Assembly (NCBI GenBank): GCA_905236405.1
Contig: CAJOQB010000030.1
Span: forward strand, 1-11,573
Source: an uncultured Bacteroidales bacterium
GTDB lineage: Bacteria > Bacteroidota > Bacteroidia > Bacteroidales > P3
Reading direction: 5' to 3'
Length of the DNA stretch: 11,573 bases
Shown: in pieces, positions 1-7,274 of the stretch
Numbering within the stretch: the stretch's first letter is position 1
Layout: each line of letters begins with the position of its first letter
Translations under genes and position numbers: made by a program
Notes under the pieces: generated by a model
What the model was told of the DNA's origin: nothing
The model's input: the letters and a program-made list of their open reading frames with translations, nothing else
Databases searched by the model: none

Positions 1-1
1 G

Positions 2-184
2 GAGGGCAGCGACATCCTGTCGGTGGAGGTCATCGACGCCATGGGCCGCAAGATGATAGCACAACAAGCTGACGGCACCGACAAGGCGTTGATCGACCTG
101 TCGTCGTTACCCAGAGGCACCTACACGCTACGGGTGACCACCGCTGCCGGCGTGGCCATCAAACGCGTGGTAAAAGGAAAATAA
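2..184 (+). CDS. C-terminal end of a T9SS-secreted protein (5' partial)
   Basis: Only the last 60 codons are in the window, open to the left edge in the frame starting at base 2 and ending in TAA at 182-184. The fragment matches the end of a type A sorting domain of the type IX secretion system: a strand with VEVIDAMGRKM, then IDLSSLPRGTYTLRV, then a basic end, IKRVVKGK. This pattern (V.D..GR, then L..G.Y.L.V, then a Lys/Arg-rich tail) recurs in the two other sorting domains here. In this family the domain directs cargo through the outer membrane and is usually cleaved off there. The function of the missing upstream part cannot be told. No hairpin terminator is visible after the stop. Confidence 0.85.
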   Translation, partial: EGSDILSVEVIDAMGRKMIAQQADGTDKALIDLSSLPRGTYTLRVTTAAGVAIKRVVKGK

Positions 185-209
185 ATTACCACTAAATTAA
201 AAAAAACGT

Positions 210-217
210 TATCTTTG
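210..217 (+). promoter_or_regulatory. Bacteroidota-type -7 promoter element for secA
   Basis: TATCTTTG fits the TAnnTTTG -7 consensus of the Bacteroidota primary sigma factor. It lies 87 bases before the secA start codon in an AT-rich gap. The -33 element is weak: the best candidate is TTAC at 186-189, about 20 bases upstream. By analogy with mapped promoters of this phylum, transcription should begin around 223-226, giving a leader of about 80 bases. Confidence 0.6.
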
Positions 218-225
218 CGTTGTCG

Positions 226-241
226 TATGGGAGTACCCATA
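226..241 (+). promoter_or_regulatory. Perfect 6-bp inverted repeat in the secA leader
   Basis: TATGGG (226-231) and CCCATA (236-241) are perfectly complementary around the four-base spacer AGTA. The repeat starts 8 bases after the TAnnTTTG element, at or just after the likely transcription start. In RNA it would form a small hairpin at the 5' end. In DNA it could be an operator half-site pair. There is no T-run after it, so it is not an intrinsic terminator. The symmetry is seen directly; the role is inference. Confidence 0.4.
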
Positions 242-304
242 GGATATAGTTGTTTGTTATTCATAAAAGTATAATAGAGAAATAATATATTCTTATAGAT
301 AAAA

Positions 305-3300
305 ATGGCAAATTTTCTGAAGAAACTGTTTGGTTCGAAATCGGACCGCGACCTCAAAGAGGTGAAGCCGTACCTCGACAAAACCCTTGAGGTGTACCCT
401 GCAATCCAACAACTGACCAATGACCAACTACGTGCTAAGACCGTTGAATTCAAAGAGCTGATTCGCAAAGAGACGGAGACCGAAGAGACAGAGCTGGCCT
501 CGCTGCGACAACGCCTCGACGAGGACTATGAGATGCCCGTCGATGAGAAGGAGACCATCTACAAACGTATCGAGGAACTGGAGAAAATCAGCTACGACAA
601 GACACAAGACATACTCAACAAAATACTGCCCGAGGCATTCGCCGTCGTGAAAGAGACGGCTCGCCGCTTTGCCGAGAACGAGGAGGTGGAGGTGACCGCC
701 AACGACCACGACCGCGACCTGTCGGCCCGTTTAGACAGCGTCAACATCCGCGGCGACAAGGCCTACTACAACCATTCGTGGATGGCCGGCGGCAACATGA
801 TCACCTGGGACATGGTGCACTACGACGTGCAGCTGATTGGCGGCGCCGTGCTGCACAGCGGCAAGATTGCCGAGATGGCTACGGGCGAGGGCAAGACACT
901 GGTGGCCACGCTGCCTGTCTACCTCAACGCACTGCCCGGCAAGGGTGTCCATGTGGTGACGGTGAACGACTATCTGGCCAAGCGTGACTCGGAATGGATG
1001 GGCATGCTCTTCGAGTTCCACGGCTTGACGGTGGACTGCATCGACAAGTACGAACCGCACAGCGACGAACGCAAGGCAGCCTACAACGCTGATATCACCT
1101 ACGGAACAAACAACGAGTTCGGTTTCGACTACCTGCGTGACAATATGAGCCGCAACACCAACGAACTGGTGCAACGCTCGCACAACTATGCCATCGTCGA
1201 CGAGGTGGACTCGGTGCTTATCGACGACGCCCGTACCCCCCTTATCATCAGCGGCCCCACCGGCAAGGGTGACGACGACCAAGAATTTAACAAGTTCAAG
1301 CCTGTCATCGAGAAGCTGTACAATGTGCAGCGTGTGATGCTGACCCAAGTGTTGGCCGACGCTCGCCGTCTGATTGGAAACAACCTCGAGATCAAACCCG
1401 AGGAGGAGGGCGCCAAGGCACTGCTGCGTGTCTACCGTGGTATGCCCAAGAACAAGGCTCTCATCAAATACCTCTCTGAGACCGGTATCAAACAACTGCT
1501 CACCCGCACGGAAAACTTCTACATGCAGGAGCAGAACAAATACATGCACATCATCGACGACGAGCTCTATTTCGTGGTCGACGAGAAGAACCGTCAGGTG
1601 GAGCTGACCGACAAGGGTATGGACTATCTGGCCGACATGGGCGAGGACCGCAAGTTCTACCAACTGCCCGACATCGGCAGCGACTTGGCCGAACTGGAGC
1701 ACAGCGGTCTCAGCGCTGAAGAGAAAGCAGCCAAGAAGGAACAGATCATGAGCGACTTCGCCATCCAGAGCGACCGCGTCCACACCGTGGACCAACTGCT
1801 GAAAGCCTACACACTGTTTGAACGCGACGTGGACTATATCGTCACCGAGGACAACCAGGTGAAGATTGTCGACGAACAGACGGGCCGTATCATGGAAGGA
1901 CGCCGCTGGAGCGACGGTCTGCACCAGGCTGTCGAGGCCAAGGAGAACGCCAAGGTGGAGGCTGCCACCCAGACCTACGCCACCATCACGCTGCAGAACT
2001 ACTTCCGTATGTACAAGAAGCTGGCCGGCATGACCGGTACGGCCGAGACGGAGGCTGGCGAGTTCTGGAACATCTACAAACTGGATGTGGTGGTGATTCC
2101 CACCAACCGACCCATCGCCCGCAAAGACATGGACGATGTGATATACAAGACGAAGCGCGAGAAGTTTGCCGCTGTCATCGCCGAGATTGAACGACTGATT
2201 GGCGAAGGCCGCCCGGTGCTGGTGGGCACCACCTCGGTCGAGACGTCGGAGCTGCTGAGCAAGATGCTCAAGATGCGTAAGATTCCCCACAATGTGCTGA
2301 ACGCAAAACTGCATAAGAAAGAGGCCGACATCGTGGCCGAAGCCGGCGAGGCTGGCAAGGTGACCATTGCCACCAACATGGCCGGCCGTGGTACCGACAT
2401 CAAGCTGAAGGCTGGTGTGCGCGAGGCCGGCGGTCTGGCTATTATCGGCACCGAACGCCACGAGAGCCGCCGTGTGGACCGTCAGCTACGTGGACGTGCC
2501 GGCCGTCAAGGCGACCCAGGTTCGTCGCTCTTCTTCGTGTCGCTCGAGGACGACCTGATGCGTCTCTTCGGTTCGGAACGTATCGCCAAAATCATGGACC
2601 AGATGGGTCTGCAAGAGGGCGAGATGATCCAGCACTCGATGATTACCAAACAAATCGAGCGTGCCCAGAAGAAGGTGGAGGAGAACAACTTCGGCATCCG
2701 CAAACGTCTGTTGGAATACGACGATGTGATGAACAACCAACGTACCGTCATCTACAACAAACGTCGCAACGCACTCTATGGCGACCGTCTCCCCATCGAC
2801 ATTAGCAACACCTTCTACGACACTTGCGAGGTCATATTTAACGATGCCCGTCAGAACCGCGACTTCGAAGCACTGAAGTTGGACATGATTCGCACCTTCG
2901 CTGTCGACCTCCCCTTCGAGGAGAACGAACTCTTCGGCGAGAAACGCGACGTGGCTATCGACAAGCTATACCACCTGACCTACGACAACTTCAAGGCTCG
3001 TATGCAACGCATCTGTGTGCTGGCCTTCCCCTTCATCAAGAATGTCCACGAGAAAACGCAATACCAAAACATCGCATTCCCCGTGACCGACGGCAAGAAG
3101 ACGCTCAACGTTATCGTGCCTGTCCAGAAAGCCTTCGACACCCAAGGCCGCGAGATGGAGAACAGCATCCAAAAAAGCATCACCCTCGCCATCATCGACG
3201 ACTACTGGAAAGAGCATCTGCGTGAACTCGACGAGCTGCGTACCAGTGTACAAAACGCCAGCTACGAGCAGAAAGACCCGTTGTTGATTTACAAGTTCGA

Positions 3301-3604
3301 GTCGTTCAACCTCTTCGAGAAGATGCTTCTCGACATCAACCGCGACATCAGTTCGTTCCTCAGCCGTGCCTCGCTGCCCATCCAACAGGAGAACGAGGTC
3401 CGCGAAGCCCATCTGCCCCAAAGCGACGACCGTCACCTGCGTACCAGCCGCAGCGACGACCAGCAACGTCCCGGACAGAACACCCAGGAACGCCAAAAAC
3501 CGCAGCCTGTCCACGTGGAGAAGAAAGTGGGCCGCAACGACCCCTGCCCCTGTGGCAGCGGCAAGAAATACAAAAACTGCCACGGTCGCAATATTGACGA
3601 ATAA
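305..3604 (+). CDS. secA: SecA, preprotein translocase ATPase
   Basis: SecA is the ATPase motor that pushes unfolded preproteins through SecYEG. The 1099-residue protein carries Walker A MATGEGKT (191-198), the DEVD box (299-302), NMAGRGTDIKL (691-701) and the arginine-finger motif QLRGRAGRQGDPG (727-739). The C-terminal zinc/SecB-binding tail is CPCGSGKKYKNCHG, with Cys1081, Cys1083, Cys1092 and His1093, after a disordered Gln/Arg-rich linker (about 1030-1070). It is some 200 residues longer than E. coli SecA (901). Much of the excess lies about 325-410, inside the preprotein cross-linking region, plus extra length in the C-terminal half; long SecA is typical of Bacteroidota. The ATG at 305 gives the normal N-terminus (ANFLKKLFGSKSDR). 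The leader has a TAnnTTTG promoter and no evident Shine-Dalgarno site. No terminator follows, so the beta-barrel gene 32 bases downstream is probably co-transcribed. Confidence 0.98.
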   Translation: MANFLKKLFGSKSDRDLKEVKPYLDKTLEVYPAIQQLTNDQLRAKTVEFKELIRKETETEETELASLRQRLDEDYEMPVDEKETIYKRIEELEKISYDKTQDILNKILPEAFAVVKETARRFAENEEVEVTANDHDRDLSARLDSVNIRGDKAYYNHSWMAGGNMITWDMVHYDVQLIGGAVLHSGKIAEMATGEGKTLVATLPVYLNALPGKGVHVVTVNDYLAKRDSEWMGMLFEFHGLTVDCIDKYEPHSDERKAAYNADITYGTNNEFGFDYLRDNMSRNTNELVQRSHNYAIVDEVDSVLIDDARTPLIISGPTGKGDDDQEFNKFKPVIEKLYNVQRVMLTQVLADARRLIGNNLEIKPEEEGAKALLRVYRGMPKNKALIKYLSETGIKQLLTRTENFYMQEQNKYMHIIDDELYFVVDEKNRQVELTDKGMDYLADMGEDRKFYQLPDIGSDLAELEHSGLSAEEKAAKKEQIMSDFAIQSDRVHTVDQLLKAYTLFERDVDYIVTEDNQVKIVDEQTGRIMEGRRWSDGLHQAVEAKENAKVEAATQTYATITLQNYFRMYKKLAGMTGTAETEAGEFWNIYKLDVVVIPTNRPIARKDMDDVIYKTKREKFAAVIAEIERLIGEGRPVLVGTTSVETSELLSKMLKMRKIPHNVLNAKLHKKEADIVAEAGEAGKVTIATNMAGRGTDIKLKAGVREAGGLAIIGTERHESRRVDRQLRGRAGRQGDPGSSLFFVSLEDDLMRLFGSERIAKIMDQMGLQEGEMIQHSMITKQIERAQKKVEENNFGIRKRLLEYDDVMNNQRTVIYNKRRNALYGDRLPIDISNTFYDTCEVIFNDARQNRDFEALKLDMIRTFAVDLPFEENELFGEKRDVAIDKLYHLTYDNFKARMQRICVLAFPFIKNVHEKTQYQNIAFPVTDGKKTLNVIVPVQKAFDTQGREMENSIQKSITLAIIDDYWKEHLRELDELRTSVQNASYEQKDPLLIYKFESFNLFEKMLLDINRDISSFLSRASLPIQQENEVREAHLPQSDDRHLRTSRSDDQQRPGQNTQERQKPQPVHVEKKVGRNDPCPCGSGKKYKNCHGRNIDE

Positions 3605-3636
3605 AAAAATAAAACAAATAACAAAAATCAAGCATC

Positions 3637-4245
3637 ATGAAAAAGAATTTTGCCATTATCCTTATGCTGGCACTCTCAGTGTCAGGACTCCGTGCCCAAG
3701 GTTTGTTAGACTTTGGTATCAAAGCCACCTACTCGACCATCGACGCCTATGAGCTCTACTCCAACGTCCAACAGTCTGTCGTGTCACGCAACGCCGAGAT
3801 TATCAAACAGAGCAACATCGGTCTGTTTCTCCGTGTCAACCTGAGCGACCGTTTCTTCCTTCAACCCGAGATAGGTTTCAGCCCCAACACGATATGGGAC
3901 AGCTTGGACAACAGCGACAACATCTTCATGCAGACCATCGACGCATTCAACACTGCTCAGTCGGCCACCGTCAACATTCCCATCTTGGCAGGTGTGAGAC
4001 TGTTCAGTGTTGGCAAACTGCTGTCGATGCGTGTGTTTGTCGGCCCTGAGTTCTACACCGACTTCAAGGGAAGCAAAATCAACTGGAAGACCTACTCTGT
4101 CATCGGTGGTGTCGGCCTCGACGTTTTGGGATTCATCTATACTGATGCTCGCGTCAGTTATTTGCCTGCCGCCGACATTAGCACCACCCTCTCCAACATC
4201 GACAAGCCAGCCTTCTATTCTTTCTCGATAGGTATCAAATTCTAA
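3637..4245 (+). CDS. Outer-membrane beta-barrel protein, paralog 1
   Basis: A 202-residue exported protein. A signal peptide (Met, two Lys, hydrophobic stretch, ending LRAQ at about residues 18-21) is followed by alternating short beta-strands. The chain ends in IGIKF; a terminal Phe is typical of substrates of the BAM outer-membrane assembly machinery. The size and pattern fit the small porin-like/PorT-like beta-barrel families (OMP_b-brl) common in Bacteroidota; no ligand or enzymatic role can be assigned. It is clearly related to the next gene: both have I.KQ..IGL..R.N, LQPE.G..PNT.WDS and an identical MRVFVGPEFYTD. The ATG at 3637 gives an ideal signal peptide. It lies 32 bases after secA without its own recognisable promoter and ends 13 bases before a strong terminator, so it is likely the last gene of the secA transcript. 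Confidence 0.85.
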   Translation: MKKNFAIILMLALSVSGLRAQGLLDFGIKATYSTIDAYELYSNVQQSVVSRNAEIIKQSNIGLFLRVNLSDRFFLQPEIGFSPNTIWDSLDNSDNIFMQTIDAFNTAQSATVNIPILAGVRLFSVGKLLSMRVFVGPEFYTDFKGSKINWKTYSVIGGVGLDVLGFIYTDARVSYLPAADISTTLSNIDKPAFYSFSIGIKF

Positions 4246-4258
4246 GGCAATCAATAAC

Positions 4259-4292
4259 AAGCCCAATGGGTGATGTCACCCGTTGGGCTTTT
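4259..4292 (+). terminator. Intrinsic terminator after beta-barrel paralog 1
   Basis: A 15-bp stem pairs AAGCCCAA (4259-4266), T4267 and GGGTGA (4268-4273) with TCACCC (4276-4281), G4282 and TTGGGCTT (4283-4290). The only non-Watson-Crick pair is one T:G wobble. The drawn loop is TG; the top pair may open to a four-base loop. The 3' arm runs into TTTT (4289-4292). The reverse strand has no good U-run, so it acts on plus-strand transcription. It lies only 16 bases before the start of the next gene. Confidence 0.85.
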
Positions 4293-4308
4293 AAACACAA
4301 CAAACACC

Positions 4309-4905
4309 ATGAAATCCAGACTGATTATCCTTCTCCTTAGTTTTCTTGCCATAGGAAGCCTTTCGGCACAGCGTGTCTTTCGCATGGGCGTTAGAGGAAC
4401 CTACCGTACCCTCGACGTGTTCGAGCTGCCCAACACGGTGTCTAACCCCAACCTGAACCAAACGACCAACATCATCAAACAGGGAGACATCGGACTGCTG
4501 TTTCGTTTCAATATTGGCGACCACCTGTATCTCCAACCCGAGTTGGGTGTGCGACCCAACACCCTTTGGGACAGCATCAACCCTTCTGGCGACCTGTTCC
4601 AACAATGGAGTCATGCCCTCTCCTCGTCAACCTCCACTTCCATCACCGTTCCCTTCATGGTGGGCTGGCGACTCTTCTCGTTAGGCAACGCACTAACGAT
4701 GCGTGTCTTTGTCGGTCCCGAGTTCTACACCGACATCAGCTCGACAGGGATGGACAACAACTGGAACACCTATTCCTTCTGCGGTGGTGTCGGCGTCGAC
4801 CTAATCGACCTAATCTATGTTGACTTGCGGGCAGCCTACAACAAGCGTATCAGTTTCAACCAGCCGCCAACCTACTATACGTTGACAGTCGGACTCGTCT
4901 TCTAA
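4309..4905 (+). CDS. Outer-membrane beta-barrel protein, paralog 2
   Basis: A 198-residue exported protein and a tandem paralog of the preceding gene. The frame is open upstream to a GTG at 4270, but that start lies inside the terminator hairpin. The ATG at 4309 opens directly into a signal peptide (MKSRLIILLLS..., ending LSAQ), so I use it. Shared blocks are NIIKQGDIGL, LQPELGVRPNTLWDS and MRVFVGPEFYTD, and the chain ends YYTLTVGLVF, an outer-membrane C-terminal strand with terminal Phe. It belongs to the small beta-barrel group; ligand and function are unknown. Only 16 A-rich bases separate it from the upstream terminator, so no promoter fits there. It must be transcribed by read-through or from a promoter inside paralog 1. 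The T9SS protease gene begins 13 bases after its stop, consistent with a shared transcript. Confidence 0.85.
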   Translation: MKSRLIILLLSFLAIGSLSAQRVFRMGVRGTYRTLDVFELPNTVSNPNLNQTTNIIKQGDIGLLFRFNIGDHLYLQPELGVRPNTLWDSINPSGDLFQQWSHALSSSTSTSITVPFMVGWRLFSLGNALTMRVFVGPEFYTDISSTGMDNNWNTYSFCGGVGVDLIDLIYVDLRAAYNKRISFNQPPTYYTLTVGLVF

Positions 4906-4918
4906 CACCCCTTCCCCA

Positions 4919-7192
4919 ATGAAAAGAACCTCCATCCTTTTTCTGTTCCTAATAGGCGTCCTGTTCTCTTCAATTGATGCACAGACCGTTTCGGTCAATG
5001 ATGCACAAACAGTGGCTCAGCATTTTTGGTCGTCGGCACAAGGGCGTGGCGAGCTGCAGCGTTCGCCTTTACCCTATAGCCATATCTACCTTTTCACCCC
5101 CACACGCGGTGAAGGCTTTGTGTTGGTGTCCGACCAACGAGCCGCCCACCCCATCATCGGCTATTCGACGAGAGAACTATTTACGCAGCCACTCCCCGTA
5201 CAACTGGCAGGGTGGCTCTCGAGCCGCAACGACGAATTGGACTTTATCGCCAAACAACGCATAGCTACCACTGACAGGATTGAGAAAGAGTGGCAACGAT
5301 GGATGAATAGCAGCAAGAGTTTGGTAGGTGACTCGGTCGCACCGTTGTTAGTGACAGCATGGACACAATCGTATCCCTACAACATCCTGTGTCCCGCCGA
5401 CACCAATGCATCGGGATACGGCGACCATGTGGTAGTGGGCTGTGTGGCCACCGCCATGTCGCAAGTGATGCGATACTGGAAATATCCTGAGACAGGAACA
5501 GGTTCTCACAGCTATTACCACAACTATGGCGTGCTGAGTGCCGATTTTGGAAACACCACCTACCAATGGGACAGCATGCCCTACCGATTGGACAGCAGCA
5601 GCACCGCCGGACAAATCGACGCTGTGGCCACTATTTGCTACCATGCCGGTGTGTCGGTCAATATGAACTATACGCCTACAGGCAGTGGATCGCACGTGAT
5701 TAGTTATGGTATAGAGGACTTGCCTTGTGCCGAGTCGGCACTGAAGACCTATTTCCGTTACAGTCCCGACCTGATAGGCACCATGCGTTTGTACTATACC
5801 GACGACTCAGCTTGGATAGCATTGCTTGAGAGAGAGATTTCCGATGGGCGACCCATCATTGCCAGCGGTGTCGACGACTCCCTTCATGCCGGCCACGCCT
5901 ATGTCTTCGACGGCTTCGACAACGAGGACAACATCCATGTCAACTGGGGATGGCACGGCCATGGTGACGGATTCTACAACGTCAACAGCATGAGCCCACT
6001 CTCCTACAACTTCAACAGTAGCGAGACCGCTTTGATAGGCATCGAGCCCATGGGGCGTCTACGTATCAGCCAAAGAGAATTCATTATCGATGCCTCGGCT
6101 CAGGATATCAGTTTCGATGTCTTTTCCTCCATCATCGACAGCAACGACTGGCATATTGTATCGTTGCCCGAATGGATTAACGCCACACCCGTTTCCGGCC
6201 TTGGCGGCGGCGACACCACACATGTCGTCCTCTCCGTCATGGAGAACACCACAGGTGAAGCCCGCACCGAACAGATCCAGGTGGTGGACAACGACAAATG
6301 TATCACCATCACAGTCACTCAACATCCTTGCACCGATGAAGCAATGTGCGAGCTGACCGTTTACATGTACGACACCTATGGCGACGGCTACCAAGGCAAC
6401 TATCTGTTGTTCGAGGACAAACACGGTTGTTCCTACGGCAAACTGCAATTAGAGAATGGCTTTGAAGGCACTGCCTCCATCCGTGTATGCAGCGACTCAC
6501 TCATTGTCCGTTGGGTGGAAGGGTATGTGAGCCAAGAAGACGGCTTTGTCATCACCAACGCCAACGGCGACACCCTCTCCATGCACGAAGCCGGCGAACC
6601 CTTCGCCACACAGACGGTGCTGACCACTGACAATCCTTGCAGCGGTCAATGTCTGCCACCCTACAACATTCATGCCTATGGGTTAGGCTATGATTGGGTT
6701 GTTGCTTACGAAATCACCTGGCAAGGCACCGCCAATCGTTACGGTGTCATCATTCAGGGTGTGGATGAAATAAGTGGAAACAATATCCTTGACACCATCT
6801 ATGTCGACACCAATTACCTCTATCTTGAGGCTTGGGATGCCCCCTTCAATCTCAGCAGTAGTTTTCTCTTTAACGGTACTATCCGTATCTTTTCTGTATG
6901 CGACAACGGTCAGACAGCCCTGTCTGAGGAGAGCTTTGAGCTCTTTTTCTCCAACGTCGGCATCGAATCGGTCAACGACCAGTACCTCCTCCTCTACCCC
7001 AACCCTTCCAATGGCATCGTCAATATCGAAGCCGAAGGATTGTTGTCCGTCGAACTGTACAACCTTGACGGACGCCTGTTGATGCAATGCAAGGAATCCA
7101 TTATCGACATTAAACAATTATCGAAAGGCATTTATCTTTTGAAAGTCAACACCTTGTCAGGAACAACAGTACGTCGCATCGTTAAAGAATAA
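4919..7192 (+). CDS. Secreted C10 (streptopain-like) cysteine protease with T9SS sorting domain
   Basis: A 757-residue multidomain protease. Order: signal peptide (1-22, ending IDAQ); Spi-type inhibitory prodomain (about 24-115); C10 catalytic domain (about 140-375); BACON-like beta-sandwich (about 385-470, with the LPEWINATPVSG signature); a domain with the acidic loop DTYGDGYQG (485-493) and several Cys; an Fn3-like region (about 580-680); and a T9SS type A sorting domain (about 684-757, YPNPSNGIVNIE to VRRIVKE). The nucleophile is Cys175 in VVVGCVATAMSQVMRYW. The catalytic His is His326 in HAGHAYVFDG, and VNWGWHGHGDGFY (341-353) supplies the active-site Trp, matching SpeB, interpain A and periodontain. 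It is predicted to be a zymogen, activated by removal of the prodomain and secreted to the cell surface or medium. It starts 13 bases after barrel paralog 2. There is no terminator before the next promoter. Confidence 0.93.
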   Translation: MKRTSILFLFLIGVLFSSIDAQTVSVNDAQTVAQHFWSSAQGRGELQRSPLPYSHIYLFTPTRGEGFVLVSDQRAAHPIIGYSTRELFTQPLPVQLAGWLSSRNDELDFIAKQRIATTDRIEKEWQRWMNSSKSLVGDSVAPLLVTAWTQSYPYNILCPADTNASGYGDHVVVGCVATAMSQVMRYWKYPETGTGSHSYYHNYGVLSADFGNTTYQWDSMPYRLDSSSTAGQIDAVATICYHAGVSVNMNYTPTGSGSHVISYGIEDLPCAESALKTYFRYSPDLIGTMRLYYTDDSAWIALLEREISDGRPIIASGVDDSLHAGHAYVFDGFDNEDNIHVNWGWHGHGDGFYNVNSMSPLSYNFNSSETALIGIEPMGRLRISQREFIIDASAQDISFDVFSSIIDSNDWHIVSLPEWINATPVSGLGGGDTTHVVLSVMENTTGEARTEQIQVVDNDKCITITVTQHPCTDEAMCELTVYMYDTYGDGYQGNYLLFEDKHGCSYGKLQLENGFEGTASIRVCSDSLIVRWVEGYVSQEDGFVITNANGDTLSMHEAGEPFATQTVLTTDNPCSGQCLPPYNIHAYGLGYDWVVAYEITWQGTANRYGVIIQGVDEISGNNILDTIYVDTNYLYLEAWDAPFNLSSSFLFNGTIRIFSVCDNGQTALSEESFELFFSNVGIESVNDQYLLLYPNPSNGIVNIEAEGLLSVELYNLDGRLLMQCKESIIDIKQLSKGIYLLKVNTLSGTTVRRIVKE

Positions 7193-7198
7193 AAATAA

Positions 7199-7231
7199 TT
7201 TGTATCAAAGACAAAATAATTCGTACCTTTG
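7199..7231 (+). promoter_or_regulatory. Near-consensus Bacteroidota promoter for the PepSY-like gene
   Basis: A -33 element TTTG (7199-7202) and a -7 element TACCTTTG (7224-7231) are separated by 21 bases, close to the TTTG-N19-20-TAnnTTTG consensus of Bacteroidota. It begins 7 bases after the protease stop codon and lies 43 bases before the ATG of the PepSY-like gene. The leader is short, A-rich and lacks a Shine-Dalgarno site. Confidence 0.75.
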
Positions 7232-7274
7232 CGTCCGTCTAAACAAAAGTAACAAACATAATAATTATAACGAT

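Noticed and set aside
731..2461. A 576-codon open frame on the minus strand, opposite secA.
   Set aside because: It lies wholly inside secA, which has complete family motifs. Its translation is a His/Val/Leu-rich string with no recognisable motif, the usual mirror of strong codon bias in a GC-rich gene.
2966..3631. A 221-codon minus-strand open frame over the 3' end of secA with a hydrophobic start.
   Set aside because: It is antisense to the conserved SecA C-terminus including the zinc-binding tail. The hydrophobic start comes from reading the A-rich secA/barrel gap in reverse.
4270..4308. An upstream GTG start for barrel paralog 2, adding 13 residues.
   Set aside because: The added codons lie in the terminator hairpin and would bury the signal peptide. 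The ATG at 4309 begins a standard signal peptide.
7200..7274. An upstream start for the PepSY-like protein, adding 25 residues.
   Set aside because: The extension overlaps the promoter elements at 7199-7231 and would place polar residues ahead of a clear signal peptide starting at 7275.
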